A stretch of 64,000 nt of DNA from JADJRG01 sp964474905. Lineage in GTDB: Bacteria > Myxococcota_A > Polyangia > Nannocystales > Nannocystaceae. The stretch's first letter is position 1. The number at the start of each line of letters is the position of its first letter. The notes under the pieces were generated by a model. It made no database searches. It was not told where the DNA came from and saw only the letters and a list, made by a program, of their open reading frames with translations. The stretch covers positions 9,097 to 73,096 of the forward strand of contig CAYYUP010000027.1 in NCBI GenBank assembly GCA_964474905.1. The letters are read 5' to 3'. Position numbers and translations under genes: made by a program. Below are positions 53,453 through 62,853 of this stretch, one piece after another.

Positions 53453-54667
53453 TCAGGGCTGCTTGTCGCCGACATCACAGAAAAACCGCTGTGACTTGGC
53501 GCCGCCAAATTTGACCGATTGAAAACCCTCGAGCGTACCGTCTTCGAACCAAATATATTCGGCAGAGCAGCCCTCGCAATTGCTGATGCTAGGCTCGCCG
53601 GACTGACTTTCAGCCGAGACAAAATACGCGTTGCCATCATTAGCCGCCCACTCGGGGCAATCTACGCTGTTAAACGGCATACCAGGGCAGCTCGTGCCCG
53701 TTTTGACGGGGTAGATCCCGAATATCGTGACGAAATCCGGCCCCTCTACCCCCTCGAGCGTGCCATTCCCGACCAGGGCTACGTTAATCTCTGTCGCAAC
53801 CTGCCACGTCAGGGCGAAGTGACCTGACGTGCGTGGCACAAGCAGCCTCATGCCGAAACCGGCACATGCGGTTTCAGCCTCCGCCGCCTTGACAGTACCC
53901 AGACTTGAGTACTTGAGGAAGGTATAGCCGCCGCCGTCGATCTCCATCTCGCACCAAACATCGAGGGGCTCGCCCTCGTATGTCTCGGGCGAGACCTTGT
54001 AGACGGCCGTCGGCGCGCCGGGGGTGTCGTTGATGATCTCGAGGCAGCTCTTCGCTTGCTTGCAGGTGCTGAGGCAGCCGGTCGCGATATCCAACGAGTC
54101 ACAGTCCTCCTCCTCCTCTTGCAGGAATCCATCGCCGCAATAGGGGCCGAGCTGAAGGCAATTATCCATGCAACCGCCGTAGGATCCGTCGTTGGTGGCG
54201 TCATCGCAGACCTCGACCCCCTCGTGCAGGATGCCGTCGCCGCAGATGTTGTTCTTGCACTCCGCAGTGCAGCCGTCGCCGTCCGCGGTATTGCCGTCGT
54301 CGCACTCTTCGCCGCCGTCGAGCAACTTGCCGTCGCCGCAGATGTTGTTCAGGCACTCGGCCGTGCAGGCCGCGTTATCCCCGTTGGCACCGCCGTCGTC
54401 GCACTCCTCGCCCGCATCGACGGTGCCGTCGCCGCAGACCCCGGGCGCGGTCGTCGTCATCGTCGTCTCGGTTGTCTCGGTCGCGTTTGTAGTGCTGCTG
54501 TCGCTCTCGGTGCCGGTGGTCGTCGATGTGCTGCTGTCGGTCTCGCTGCCGCCGCTGCTGTCGGACTCCGTGGTCGGCATGATGCCGGGGCTAAGACAGC
54601 CACTTAAGGTCATGGAGGTGAGAGCTAGGGTCGCGAGTGAGAGGCTCGGGGAAACGCGGATCGTCAT
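53453..54667 (-). CDS. DUF4215-repeat lipoprotein with fibrinogen-like C-terminus (paralogue 2)
   Basis: The 404-residue protein is a paralogue of the gene at 52065. Its lipobox is MTLSGC. The linker is Ser/Thr-rich (SSGGSETDSSTSTTTGTES). DUF4215 repeats include CGDGTVDAGEECDDGG, CGDGKLLDGGEECDDG and CGDGILHEGVEVCDDA, and the domain shares SCLEIINDTPGAPTAVYKV, PLDVWCEMEIDGGGYTFLK and CEGCSAEYIWFEDG with its partner. ATG 54667 follows AAGGACC; the frame continues to 54730 without a signal-like sequence. Probably a surface adhesin. Confidence 0.8.
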   Translation of the reverse strand: MTIRVSPSLSLATLALTSMTLSGCLSPGIMPTTESDSSGGSETDSSTSTTTGTESDSSTTNATETTETTMTTTAPGVCGDGTVDAGEECDDGGANGDNAACTAECLNNICGDGKLLDGGEECDDGNTADGDGCTAECKNNICGDGILHEGVEVCDDATNDGSYGGCMDNCLQLGPYCGDGFLQEEEEDCDSLDIATGCLSTCKQAKSCLEIINDTPGAPTAVYKVSPETYEGEPLDVWCEMEIDGGGYTFLKYSSLGTVKAAEAETACAGFGMRLLVPRTSGHFALTWQVATEINVALVGNGTLEGVEGPDFVTIFGIYPVKTGTSCPGMPFNSVDCPEWAANDGNAYFVSAESQSGEPSISNCEGCSAEYIWFEDGTLEGFQSVKFGGAKSQRFFCDVGDKQP

Positions 54668-54830
54668 GGTCAAGGTCCTTCGCCGGCAGGCGTATACCTG
54701 GAGAAAAGCGCGTTTAGCGGCAATTTTCAACCTCTGCGGTGGCCACTTCAGCTCCGCGGTCGACTTCGCGATCCGAGGCCAGTAGGCCCCTGATCCCCTT
54801 TTTTTAGAGGAGCTGCCGAGGGGGCCCCTG

Positions 54831-56045
54831 CTAGGCCTGGCCTGGCGGGGCCATACGCGGACGCCGGCGTCGCTTGGAGGCCATCAGCAACGCCTGGAAG
54901 CGGTTGTCATCGCGCCAGATATCGCCCGCAAGCACGGAGATCAGACCCCGACGCAGCTCTGGATCGGGATCTCCGCCAAAGAAGAGGTTGTGGATCATCC
55001 TGGAGTGATAAAAGCGCCGGATAAGCTGCTCAAAGCTGTCGTAGGCGCTCTGCATGCGCTCGCTGTAGGGCACCATCAGGGCCGGGTCCGCCTCGTCTCC
55101 GCGCGCAAGCGCCAAAACCAACCGGTCGGCGACCTGCTCCGCACCGAGCATCGCCAGCGAGATCCCGGAGGAGAACACGGGATCCAAAAAACAGGCCGCG
55201 TCGCCCACACAGACGTAGCGGCTGCCGAGCGATCGCCGATTGCGAAAGGCGAAGTTGCCGAGGATCCGCAGCGGTGTGCGCTGGCTACCGGCGAGCAAAC
55301 GCTGGAGCAACGGTGACGCCGCGATCTCCCGCTCGTGCAGGGCCTCGTCGATCTTGCCCCGCCACTTAACAACCCCGACGCTGACGCGCCCACCGACCAG
55401 CGGGATCAACCAGATCCAGCCATCGTCGATCAACAGGATCTTGACGTTGCCATCGGCGCCGAGTTCAGCTTGGATCGCCGGCGAGATGCCCTTGTAGTGG
55501 CCGAACACCGCAGCTCGCCCCATGTCCTTGAGAGGCTCCACCGCGGAGAATTCGCGGGCCAGCAGCGCGTCCTGACCGCTCGCGTCGATCAGGTAACGAG
55601 CTCGCAGCTCCGCAGCCCCGACCTGCACCCGCACCGCGTCTTTATCAAAGCTGACAGCCGTCGCCGCCTCACCAAAACGGATCTTCGCCCCGCGCCCCGA
55701 GGCGGCGGTCGCCAGCAGCTGATCAAAAACCGCCCGCTCGACCTGCCAGGCGTGCTCTGGTGTGCCGTCGAGCCCGTCTGCGAAGGGATAGATGACGTGA
55801 TCACCACTGCGCTCGTCAAAAAACTCAGCGCCGCCCTTGTACTGAAAACGTTCGCCGTCGGGCTCGATCCCCAGGCGCTCGAGCAAGGGCAGATCGCAGG
55901 GCAAGAGCGATTCGCCGACGTGAAAGCGAGGGAACACGGCGCGCTCGAGAACGACGACATCCAGGCCCGCAACGGCCAAGAGATTGGCGGCGGTCGAGCC
56001 CGCAGGCCCGGCGCCGATGATCACAACATCGTGGAGCTCAGACAT
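54831..56045 (-). CDS. FAD-dependent halogenase-like oxidoreductase
   Basis: The 404-residue flavoprotein has the FAD dinucleotide motif GAGPAG (11-16), FHVGES (41-46, the flavin halogenase GES), FQYKGGAEFF with Lys70 in the position of the catalytic Lys of tryptophan halogenases, and WIWLIPLVGG (around residue 210), which matches the halogenase WxWxIP signature. YVCVGDAACFLDPVFSSG is the second FAD motif. Homologues without halogenase activity exist (geranylgeranyl-reductase-like), so halogenation is likely but not certain. It follows fabG in an operon with a polyene-type ketosynthase, chain-length factor and dehydratase. Confidence 0.82.
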   Translation of the reverse strand: MSELHDVVIIGAGPAGSTAANLLAVAGLDVVVLERAVFPRFHVGESLLPCDLPLLERLGIEPDGERFQYKGGAEFFDERSGDHVIYPFADGLDGTPEHAWQVERAVFDQLLATAASGRGAKIRFGEAATAVSFDKDAVRVQVGAAELRARYLIDASGQDALLAREFSAVEPLKDMGRAAVFGHYKGISPAIQAELGADGNVKILLIDDGWIWLIPLVGGRVSVGVVKWRGKIDEALHEREIAASPLLQRLLAGSQRTPLRILGNFAFRNRRSLGSRYVCVGDAACFLDPVFSSGISLAMLGAEQVADRLVLALARGDEADPALMVPYSERMQSAYDSFEQLIRRFYHSRMIHNLFFGGDPDPELRRGLISVLAGDIWRDDNRFQALLMASKRRRRPRMAPPGQA

Positions 56046-56060
56046 TCGCGGCGATGAATT

Positions 56061-56819
56061 TTAGATCATGCCGCCGTTAATTCCGATCACCTGGCCCGTG
56101 ATGTAGGCGGCGCGCGGACTCGCGAGAAAGGCGACAAGATCGGCGACCTCCTCCGGTGTGCCCAGGCGATTCGCGGGGATCCGCGGCAACACCTGTTCGA
56201 CCGGAACGCCCTCGAGCATCTCGGTATCGATAAGCCCCGGAGCGACCGCGTTGACGGTGACACCGCGCCGCCCGAGCTCCTGGGCGAGCGAACGGGTGGC
56301 ACCGATGATGCCCGCCTTGGCCGCGGAGTAGGCGACCTGGCCACGATTGCCGACGACCCCCGAAACCGAACTCATGTTGATAATGCGGCCGAATCGACGG
56401 CGGACCATTTTCATCACCAAGGGTTGGGTGACGTTAAAAAATCCGTCGAGAGAGGTGCGCAAAACGGCACGCCAGTCCTCGGCGGTGAGCATCGGAAAGG
56501 GCGCGTCACGGGCGATGCCAGCATTGTTGACGACGATGCCGATGGGCCGCGGATCCTCGAGCAGCTCAGCGATTGCGGCGGCTGCAGCCTCGCCATCGCC
56601 GACATCAAAAGGACAGAGCAGCGCCTCACCGCCGGCCGCTCGGATTTGATCGGCGATGGCCTCTGCGTCGGCCTCGCGGCTGCGATAATTGATGATCACC
56701 GGATGCCCGTCAGCCGCCAGGGCGATCGCAACGGCGGCGCCGATGCCCCGACTAGCGCCGGTGACAAGGGCGCGTGTCGGTGTGTTGTCAGCGGTCGTGG
56801 CTTTGGACATCCTGGGCAT
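56061..56819 (-). CDS. 3-oxoacyl-ACP reductase (FabG-like SDR)
   Basis: The 252-residue SDR protein has the NAD(P)-binding TGASRGIGAAVA, NNAG (VVNNAGIA), the catalytic Ser in IINMSSVSGVVGNRGQ, YSAAK (Tyr/Lys) and a closing GINGGMI typical of FabG. It reduces a beta-ketoacyl-ACP to hydroxyacyl-ACP. Its start (ATG 56819) shares bases with the dehydratase stop (TAATG). It belongs to the polyene-like operon and is probably dedicated to that synthase. Confidence 0.9.
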   Translation of the reverse strand: MPRMSKATTADNTPTRALVTGASRGIGAAVAIALAADGHPVIINYRSREADAEAIADQIRAAGGEALLCPFDVGDGEAAAAAIAELLEDPRPIGIVVNNAGIARDAPFPMLTAEDWRAVLRTSLDGFFNVTQPLVMKMVRRRFGRIINMSSVSGVVGNRGQVAYSAAKAGIIGATRSLAQELGRRGVTVNAVAPGLIDTEMLEGVPVEQVLPRIPANRLGTPEEVADLVAFLASPRAAYITGQVIGINGGMI

Positions 56820-57319
56820 TAGGGGCTCTCCTCGGGCTTTGCGGACATCGGCATCGCCTCTTGCGGCAGCTCGGCCACCTGGATCACAGCCTCGGCAACC
56901 ACCTGCCCGCCCCGCGACACGACCCCGCGAAAGCTCGCGATATGGGCCATCTGTCCCAGGGCGCGGGCGCTTATCGTGAGTTCGTCGCCGACCGCAAACT
57001 CGGCGATGTGCAGGTCTAAGCTGCGGCAGGCCGCCAGCACCCCGCGAACCACAGGCAAGCCGCGAAGCAGTCCGTCGAGGCCGCGCTGGGTCGCGACGGT
57101 CTGGGCGATGTACTCGATGGCGACCGCCGCTGGCACACATCCGTCGACGACGTAGGGCTCATCGGCGCGGATCCGTCGCCTACAGGTGATCGTCTCGAAG
57201 TCGAAGGCCGTGACCGCGTCGATGAGGATCATCGGCGGCCGGTGGGGCAGCATCTCGGCGATCGTCGGCAGGGCGTCGAGATCGACCGGGGGCAGTTCGC
57301 CTTCCCGCTCCCGTGTCAT
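56819..57319 (-). CDS. hotdog-fold 3-hydroxyacyl-ACP dehydratase (ApeP-like)
   Basis: The 166-residue protein resembles the FabZ/ApeP-type dehydratases of aryl polyene clusters: LPTIAEMLPHRPPMILIDAV near the N-terminus with the conserved HRPPM, then AAVAIEYIAQTVATQRGLDG and the FAVGDELTISARALG segment. It would remove water from the hydroxyacyl intermediate to give the double bond. ATG 57319 overlaps the chain-length-factor stop (ATGA at 57316-57319). Confidence 0.82.
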   Translation of the reverse strand: MTREREGELPPVDLDALPTIAEMLPHRPPMILIDAVTAFDFETITCRRRIRADEPYVVDGCVPAAVAIEYIAQTVATQRGLDGLLRGLPVVRGVLAACRSLDLHIAEFAVGDELTISARALGQMAHIASFRGVVSRGGQVVAEAVIQVAELPQEAMPMSAKPEESP

Positions 57320-58098
57320 CGCCCGACCTCGAGAAGCCAAATGTCGCCCGGGGGATGTGCGGGCGGCTCCAATGGGATCGAGGTCATGCCTGCGATCAGC
57401 GCTGTCGCGACCGCAACCGCGTTTGCGCAGGGATTGCCGGCGATGTTCTCGGGGATCTCAGGCAGGGGATGTGCGCTCGCAGCTCGGCCGAGACGAACCC
57501 GGATGCCCGCATCTCGGGCGGCCTCGACAACAAAGGCGACCGCCAGCCCGTCGTAGGTGCCGCGATCCATCGCGAGTCCCTCGGGCAGCGGCTCCTCGAC
57601 GAGCACGACCACCACCGGCCCCTCCCCGGCCGCGATCACTGTCGCCGCTTCGAGCATCGCCATCGCCAGGGTTCGCGGACCCGCGCTGATCGCTGTGCTG
57701 CCGCAGTGGTTTTTGCAGGCGATCGAGAGATAGCCGATCGGCGTGTTGTGCACGCTGTTGTGAAAGCGAGTCGGCGAGAGCGGGCTACCTGGCTCTTCGG
57801 CCATCATCACCAAGAGCTGACCGGTAGTCCGGATCTCGCCGTAGACCGAGGCCAGGATCACGGTCGCCGAGCTGGTATCGATCGCCGCCTCGGCCGAGGC
57901 TTTCGCGACAACCTCGGCGCTCATGCGGGTCAGCAGAGAACAGCGCCGACGCAGGCGAGCGGGCAAAATTTCGGCCTTGGGGGCTTTGATCGCCGGATCC
58001 GCCGAACAATCGCCGGCGGCCAGGCGCACAAGATCGTCATGGCCCGGCGCCCAAAAAGCGATGCCCGTCAGCGAGAGCTCCGGTAGCAACGCGCTCAT
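57316..58098 (-). CDS. beta-ketoacyl synthase chain-length factor (ApeC-like)
   Basis: The 260-residue protein matches the short, non-condensing ketosynthase-like partners of aryl polyene systems: ILPARLRRRCSLLTRMSAEV, RFHNSVHNTPIGYLSIACKN and STAISAGPRTLAMAM. The canonical active-site Cys of ketosynthases is absent, as usual for these chain-length factors. Its ATG overlaps the ketosynthase stop (58095-58098). Confidence 0.85.
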   Translation of the reverse strand: MSALLPELSLTGIAFWAPGHDDLVRLAAGDCSADPAIKAPKAEILPARLRRRCSLLTRMSAEVVAKASAEAAIDTSSATVILASVYGEIRTTGQLLVMMAEEPGSPLSPTRFHNSVHNTPIGYLSIACKNHCGSTAISAGPRTLAMAMLEAATVIAAGEGPVVVVLVEEPLPEGLAMDRGTYDGLAVAFVVEAARDAGIRVRLGRAASAHPLPEIPENIAGNPCANAVAVATALIAGMTSIPLEPPAHPPGDIWLLEVGR

Positions 58099-59261
58099 CG
58101 ACCGCTCCCAAGCAGCACGCTGACGTTGGATCCGCCAAAGGCAAAGGAGTTGGAGAGCGCCGCCTTGGTCACGAAGTCGCGACGCTCGACGTTGATCTTG
58201 ACGCCGATCGAAAGGTCCACCGGATCGGCGCCAACACTCGCCGGCAGGAAGCCGCCGTCGATCGCTGCGACCGTCAACACCAGCTCCGTCGCCCCCGCTG
58301 CGCCGAGCAGATGGCCGGTGTAGCCCTTGGTCGCGACCACCGGGGTTTCGGGGCCGAGCAGCTCGAGGATCGCCCTGCCCTCGACGGCGTCGTTTTTTGC
58401 GGTACCGGTGCCGTGCACGTTGATGTGGTCGACCTCCGAGGGCTCCAAGCCGCCCGCGCAGATCGCCCGCTGCATCGCCAAGAGCGCCCCCAGGCCCTCA
58501 GGATGTGGGCTGGTCATGTGATAGGCGTCGCCGCTCTCACCGACCCCCAAGAGCCGCGCCGGACCTTCGCCCTGGCGTTCGATCAACAGCCAGGCCGCGC
58601 CCTCACCGATATTGATGCCGGCGCGCTCACTCGAGAAGGGCCGGCAAGCCGTGCTTGAGAGCACCTCGAGACCCGCAAAACCCCGCAGGGTCAGGCCGCA
58701 AAGGCTGTCGACACCGCCGACCAGGACCGCGTCGCAGACTGCCGAATCGAGGAGGCGCATCGCCCCGGCGCAGACCCGCGAACTCGACGAGCAAGCCGTC
58801 GACACGACATAGGCAGGACCCCGCAGATCGGCGAGCAAACGGACGACGTGCAGCCCCGCATGCAGGGCGTGTTGACGCTCGACGGAGTAGCCCACAGGCA
58901 GCTCGCCCTCGGCCTTGAGCTGACGATAGGCCCGCTCGGTCTCGTAAATGCCGCCGGTGCTGGTACCGAGGATCAGGCCGATTCGATCGGCCCCCCAGCG
59001 ACGACGTGCAGCCGCCAGCGGACGGTTGAGATCATCGAGGGAGACCTGGGCGATCCGGGTGAGCCGGCTGTCGTACTCGGTGAGCGCCGAGGGCAAGGCC
59101 GGCAGCGGTCCGGGCACGACCCCGCAGATCCCCGAAATACCGAACTCCGGCGGACAGGGCTTTAGGCCCGAACGCCCCGCGTCGAGGGCCGCGACGACCT
59201 CGGCGGTCGTATTGCCCATGGCGTTGGTCGCCGAGATGGCCGTGATCGGGTAGGAACCCAT
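58095..59261 (-). CDS. beta-ketoacyl-ACP synthase (ApeO/KS type)
   Basis: The 388-residue ketosynthase starts MGSYPITAISATNAMGNTT and has the nucleophile Cys157 in VVSTACSSSSR, then His in NVHGTGTAKND and His in KGYTGHLLGAAGATELV, so it should be active. It resembles FabF/ApeO-type condensing enzymes. It heads a five-gene operon with a chain-length factor, dehydratase, ketoreductase and halogenase-like flavoprotein. The frame is open to 59402, but ATG 59261 gives the normal N-terminus. No acyl carrier protein or starter ligase is encoded in the window. Confidence 0.88.
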   Translation of the reverse strand: MGSYPITAISATNAMGNTTAEVVAALDAGRSGLKPCPPEFGISGICGVVPGPLPALPSALTEYDSRLTRIAQVSLDDLNRPLAAARRRWGADRIGLILGTSTGGIYETERAYRQLKAEGELPVGYSVERQHALHAGLHVVRLLADLRGPAYVVSTACSSSSRVCAGAMRLLDSAVCDAVLVGGVDSLCGLTLRGFAGLEVLSSTACRPFSSERAGINIGEGAAWLLIERQGEGPARLLGVGESGDAYHMTSPHPEGLGALLAMQRAICAGGLEPSEVDHINVHGTGTAKNDAVEGRAILELLGPETPVVATKGYTGHLLGAAGATELVLTVAAIDGGFLPASVGADPVDLSIGVKINVERRDFVTKAALSNSFAFGGSNVSVLLGSGR

Positions 59262-59316
59262 GCGCTCGCGGAGGAGGATAGACCCGAGACGGCCGCTTGA
59301 GAAGCCCGCAGAGCCG

Positions 59317-61248
59317 CTACTCGGCCTTTGGCTCGCTCTTCTTTTGGGTCCGGCCGAGGTACGAATCGAAGCGCAGACGACCGTCGACAACATCCGCGGC
59401 AAAGACCACTTTGCGGCCGTTTAGCCACGATCGGAAAGTGCCTAGTTCTTCGTCGAGCTCGGGTACGGTCGCGAGCAGCCGCGAGAGATCCGGGATCTCA
59501 AAGTAGATCGCAGGCTCGATCTTCGTCTCGCGATCGAGGCCGAGCAACCAGGTGATTCGGTCGGCGCCGTCAGCAGCTGCCAGCCATCCGACCTCGACGT
59601 CGCGCTCCTCAACCCTGACGGTCTTCTCGTCGGTGACGAGGTACACCGACGCCTGCAGATCTTCGTCGGGGATCGCCATCGACTCGATCTTGCCGGTGAC
59701 GCCCTCCAACTCCAGGGCATTAAACCGTTGGCCAGCGAGCGCCGAGAAGCCCCGGATCATGCCCAGCTCGGCCCCCGAGACCCGCATGTAGCTGACAAAA
59801 TCGACCGCCGGAGCGCCCCTTCCCCGGGGCATTTGCAGCGAACGCAGCGAACCGCCGGCGCCGGCAAAATTGTTGAGCCCGCTCATCACCTGGCTGATGA
59901 TCGCCGCCTCGGGTCCCTTGGCTTCCTGGGTCGGCCAGCTGCCCGATGCGCCGAGGATATTCGGCCAAGTTTCGAGGGCGATCACGAGTGCGCCGAACTC
60001 ATCCGCCTTGTCCATGACCTGGCTAAACTCGCTCAGTGGTGCCCCGTAGACCCCAGTGGCGAGTTCTCGCAGAGCCTCCACCGAGGGCAAGCCCCCGGTC
60101 CTGGCGCACATCAGGCTGTTGCTGCAGAGCGCGTCGATCGATGGCGCGTCGGCCTGGAGCCCGTTGTGGCTGAGCAGCTTGTCGAGGGTCTTGGCCGCTT
60201 CGGCGTCGACCGGCTCCCACGAGTAGGTTGTGCGGATCGCTTCGTCGGAGACAGCGATCTCGTAGCGAACACCGCGAAGCAGCAGTTTGGTCGCCCGCAG
60301 GGTGTCGATCGCCTTGAGTCGTTCGCGCTCCCGTTTAACCCGATCTTGAACGCCCATCGACCAGCGAAGGCTGCTCGCGACCTTGCCCAGGGAGACCGCA
60401 AGAGCGACATCACGGAGGCGGCTCGAGTCGGCATAACCGGCGGCGTCGCCCCGCAGAGTCACCGGCGCGGTGCTTTTTTCCATCTTGAGCGCCGCATCGA
60501 TCGGCCCGCGTCGCTCTTTGTCCGTGATCTCTCCTAGGTAACCGGGGTAGATAAAGATGTCGGCGACCAACGCCTTGTCGAGTTCACGAACCAGCACTAG
60601 GGCCTCGGTACCGGCTGCGCAGAACAGGTTTGGCTGGAAGTCGGCGCAGATCGACGCATTTAGCTTTCCGTCCGGCGGCAATCGCTGAAGCTCGCGGACA
60701 AAGGCGTCGGTCGAGATCACGGGCGCGTGGATGCGAAAGTGAAAACCAACCGCACCCAGGCGGCTCGCGAGTGCCGGCGGCACATTGCTGGTGTCATCAT
60801 CAGCGGCGGGAAAAGCATCTGGTTTGGGCGGCGGCACGTTCATGACCTCATCGAAGAGCGCCTCGCCATCGCCGAGCAACGGCCGCCCCAGAGTCATCGA
60901 GATCACGCCCTCAGGATCGAGACCGAAGTGGGAGACGACATCGCCGGTGCGCAGATCAACGCCGAGTTCACGCCCCACCTCGGCCAGCTCCTCGGCGGCA
61001 TCGGCCGGCAAGGGCACGCTCTGCAGCCAGCGCTGGGCCACTCCGGGCCGAAAAGCGACGTAACCGATCCCCCCCTCGATAAACCCAGCCGGCGACGAGA
61101 ATTCTTTAAACTCCGGTCCGGGCATGCGGGCATCGATCGCGGAGGCCTCGAGACCCCCCCCCTTGTTGTTGCAATTACAAGCGCTGAGCTGGCTCAGGGC
61201 GAAGGGCAGCACGAGCACGGGAAAGAGCTTGCGGAGGCGACGAGACAT
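59317..61248 (-). CDS. large lipoprotein of unknown function
   Basis: The 643-residue protein has a lipobox (SQLSAC) followed by CNCNNKGGG. The body is a mix of helices and strands with SSPAGFIEGGIGYVAFRPG near the N-terminus, DLRTGDVVSHFGLDPEGVIS and, in the last third, GMIRGFSALAGQRFNALELEG. Cys pairs occur in SICADFQPNLFCAAG and CSNSLMCARTGG. I recognise no family. It is divergent from the SGNH hydrolase gene across an 87-base gap. Confidence 0.65.
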   Translation of the reverse strand: MSRRLRKLFPVLVLPFALSQLSACNCNNKGGGLEASAIDARMPGPEFKEFSSPAGFIEGGIGYVAFRPGVAQRWLQSVPLPADAAEELAEVGRELGVDLRTGDVVSHFGLDPEGVISMTLGRPLLGDGEALFDEVMNVPPPKPDAFPAADDDTSNVPPALASRLGAVGFHFRIHAPVISTDAFVRELQRLPPDGKLNASICADFQPNLFCAAGTEALVLVRELDKALVADIFIYPGYLGEITDKERRGPIDAALKMEKSTAPVTLRGDAAGYADSSRLRDVALAVSLGKVASSLRWSMGVQDRVKRERERLKAIDTLRATKLLLRGVRYEIAVSDEAIRTTYSWEPVDAEAAKTLDKLLSHNGLQADAPSIDALCSNSLMCARTGGLPSVEALRELATGVYGAPLSEFSQVMDKADEFGALVIALETWPNILGASGSWPTQEAKGPEAAIISQVMSGLNNFAGAGGSLRSLQMPRGRGAPAVDFVSYMRVSGAELGMIRGFSALAGQRFNALELEGVTGKIESMAIPDEDLQASVYLVTDEKTVRVEERDVEVGWLAAADGADRITWLLGLDRETKIEPAIYFEIPDLSRLLATVPELDEELGTFRSWLNGRKVVFAADVVDGRLRFDSYLGRTQKKSEPKAE

Positions 61249-61335
61249 CCGCCGAGTATGCCCCGGGCGGACTCGAGGCGCCTGAAAGAGTGTCCGCGAG
61301 TTGGCGATGCTCAGAATCGAGGCTACATTTGGGCG

Positions 61336-62808
61336 ATGCCGCGCTTCATGTCTCTGCTCTTCGCGCTCGCGGTCACTTTCGCCGCAGGTGCCTGCTCCGA
61401 TAACTCTGCCGAGAGCGCGGATGCATCCGCGACCGTCAGCACGAGCACTGATTCAGAGTCGAGCGAGTCGAGCGATTCGACGTCGACCTGGGCAAGCACT
61501 GCGACGACTGGCGAAAGCAGCACGACGGGTGAGAGCACCGATTCGGGTAGCAGCACCGGTACGGGTACCGACACCGACACGGGTACCGACACCGATTCGG
61601 ACGGCGAGCTGCCCTTCGCCCCAGAACTCTACACCGATGACCGCACGCACTCGCCGATCACCCCCTATGTCGCGGTCAAGCTGGCAGCGATCGCCGGCGC
61701 TACACCGCGACGCGCCGATGTCTTCGCCAAGATCGGCGCTTCGTCAACGGCCGCGCTCAACTTCATGCACTGCTTCGCGAGCGACTCAAAGATCGACCTC
61801 AACGGCCGCGACAAACTCTGGGGATCGATCGAGACCTTCCGCGCCGATCTCGAGGGCGCCAACTCCTTCACCCGAACGAGCCTCTGCGCGACCAACGGCT
61901 GGACAGCGACGACGGCGATCACCCCCGTGGGCACGGATCCCTCGCCCCTACAACAAGAGATCGAGGCCGCCAATCCGCGCTTCGCAGTGGTGCTCTACGG
62001 CACCAACGATGTCTATTTCGGCAGTATCCATAAGTTCGGCCGGTCGATGCTCACGCTGGTCGAGACGATGACCAGCCAAGGCGTGATCCCGATCCTCACG
62101 GCAAGCCAACCAAACGACAAAAATTCCAAGATGGACGCCCAAGTGCCGCTGTACAACGCGGTGACCCGGGCGGTCGCACAGGCCTATCAGATCCCCTTCA
62201 TCGACTTTCACCGCGAGCTTATCGAGCTTCCAGACCACGGCCTCAAAGACGATGGCATTCACCGCAAACCCTACAACAAGGGACCCTGCAAGCTGACTCC
62301 CGAGGGGCTGCAGTACGGGGCGAATATCCGCAACCTGCTCTCTCTAGAGGCCCTAGACCGCGCCCAGCAAGCGCTTGGCAATGACAATGGGATCGAGCCA
62401 GCGCAGCACCAACTCGCCGGCGAGGGGTCGCCAGAGGATCCCTTTATCGTGTCCGCCCTGCCCTTTGGCGACCGCCGCGATACAACGATGCAAGGCGTGC
62501 ACAAAATCGATCTGTACCCGGGCTGCGACTCCGATCAGGACGAGTCAGGGGCAGAGCTCTATTACCGATTTGAGATCACACAACCCGCCCGCGTGCACGC
62601 GCTGGTGATCGACCACAGCGGCGTCGATATCGATCTGCACCTGGTCGACGCATCTCTAAGCGGCGAAGGCTGCATCGCTCGAGCCGACGGCGAGCTGATC
62701 CTAGATCTGGATCCGGGAGTGTACTACTTCGTGCTCGATACGTATGTCAGCGAAGGGGTCGAGGCCGCCGGCGAGTACCTCTTTGTCGTCGAGCATGAGC
62801 CTTTCTAG
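61336..62808 (+). CDS. SGNH/GDSL hydrolase lipoprotein
   Basis: The 490-residue protein starts at ATG 61336 with a lipobox (TFAAGAC) and a linker rich in Ser/Thr/Gly/Asp (SESSESSDSTSTWAS, TGTGTDTDTGTDTDSDG). The folded domain has AAIAGATPRRADVFAKIGAS and the SGNH block III YGTNDVYFGSIHKFG, with a late KDDGIHRK that resembles block V DxxH. The C-terminal part (LYYRFEITQPARVHALVIDH, DIDLHLVDA) is a jelly-roll-like module of the pre-peptidase type. It is probably an esterase on the cell surface. The catalytic Ser region is divergent. Confidence 0.78.
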   Translation: MPRFMSLLFALAVTFAAGACSDNSAESADASATVSTSTDSESSESSDSTSTWASTATTGESSTTGESTDSGSSTGTGTDTDTGTDTDSDGELPFAPELYTDDRTHSPITPYVAVKLAAIAGATPRRADVFAKIGASSTAALNFMHCFASDSKIDLNGRDKLWGSIETFRADLEGANSFTRTSLCATNGWTATTAITPVGTDPSPLQQEIEAANPRFAVVLYGTNDVYFGSIHKFGRSMLTLVETMTSQGVIPILTASQPNDKNSKMDAQVPLYNAVTRAVAQAYQIPFIDFHRELIELPDHGLKDDGIHRKPYNKGPCKLTPEGLQYGANIRNLLSLEALDRAQQALGNDNGIEPAQHQLAGEGSPEDPFIVSALPFGDRRDTTMQGVHKIDLYPGCDSDQDESGAELYYRFEITQPARVHALVIDHSGVDIDLHLVDASLSGEGCIARADGELILDLDPGVYYFVLDTYVSEGVEAAGEYLFVVEHEPF

Positions 62809-62853
62809 GTGCAAAGGTGGCGAGCTTCACCGCGGGGCGTGTACCCTGCGCGC

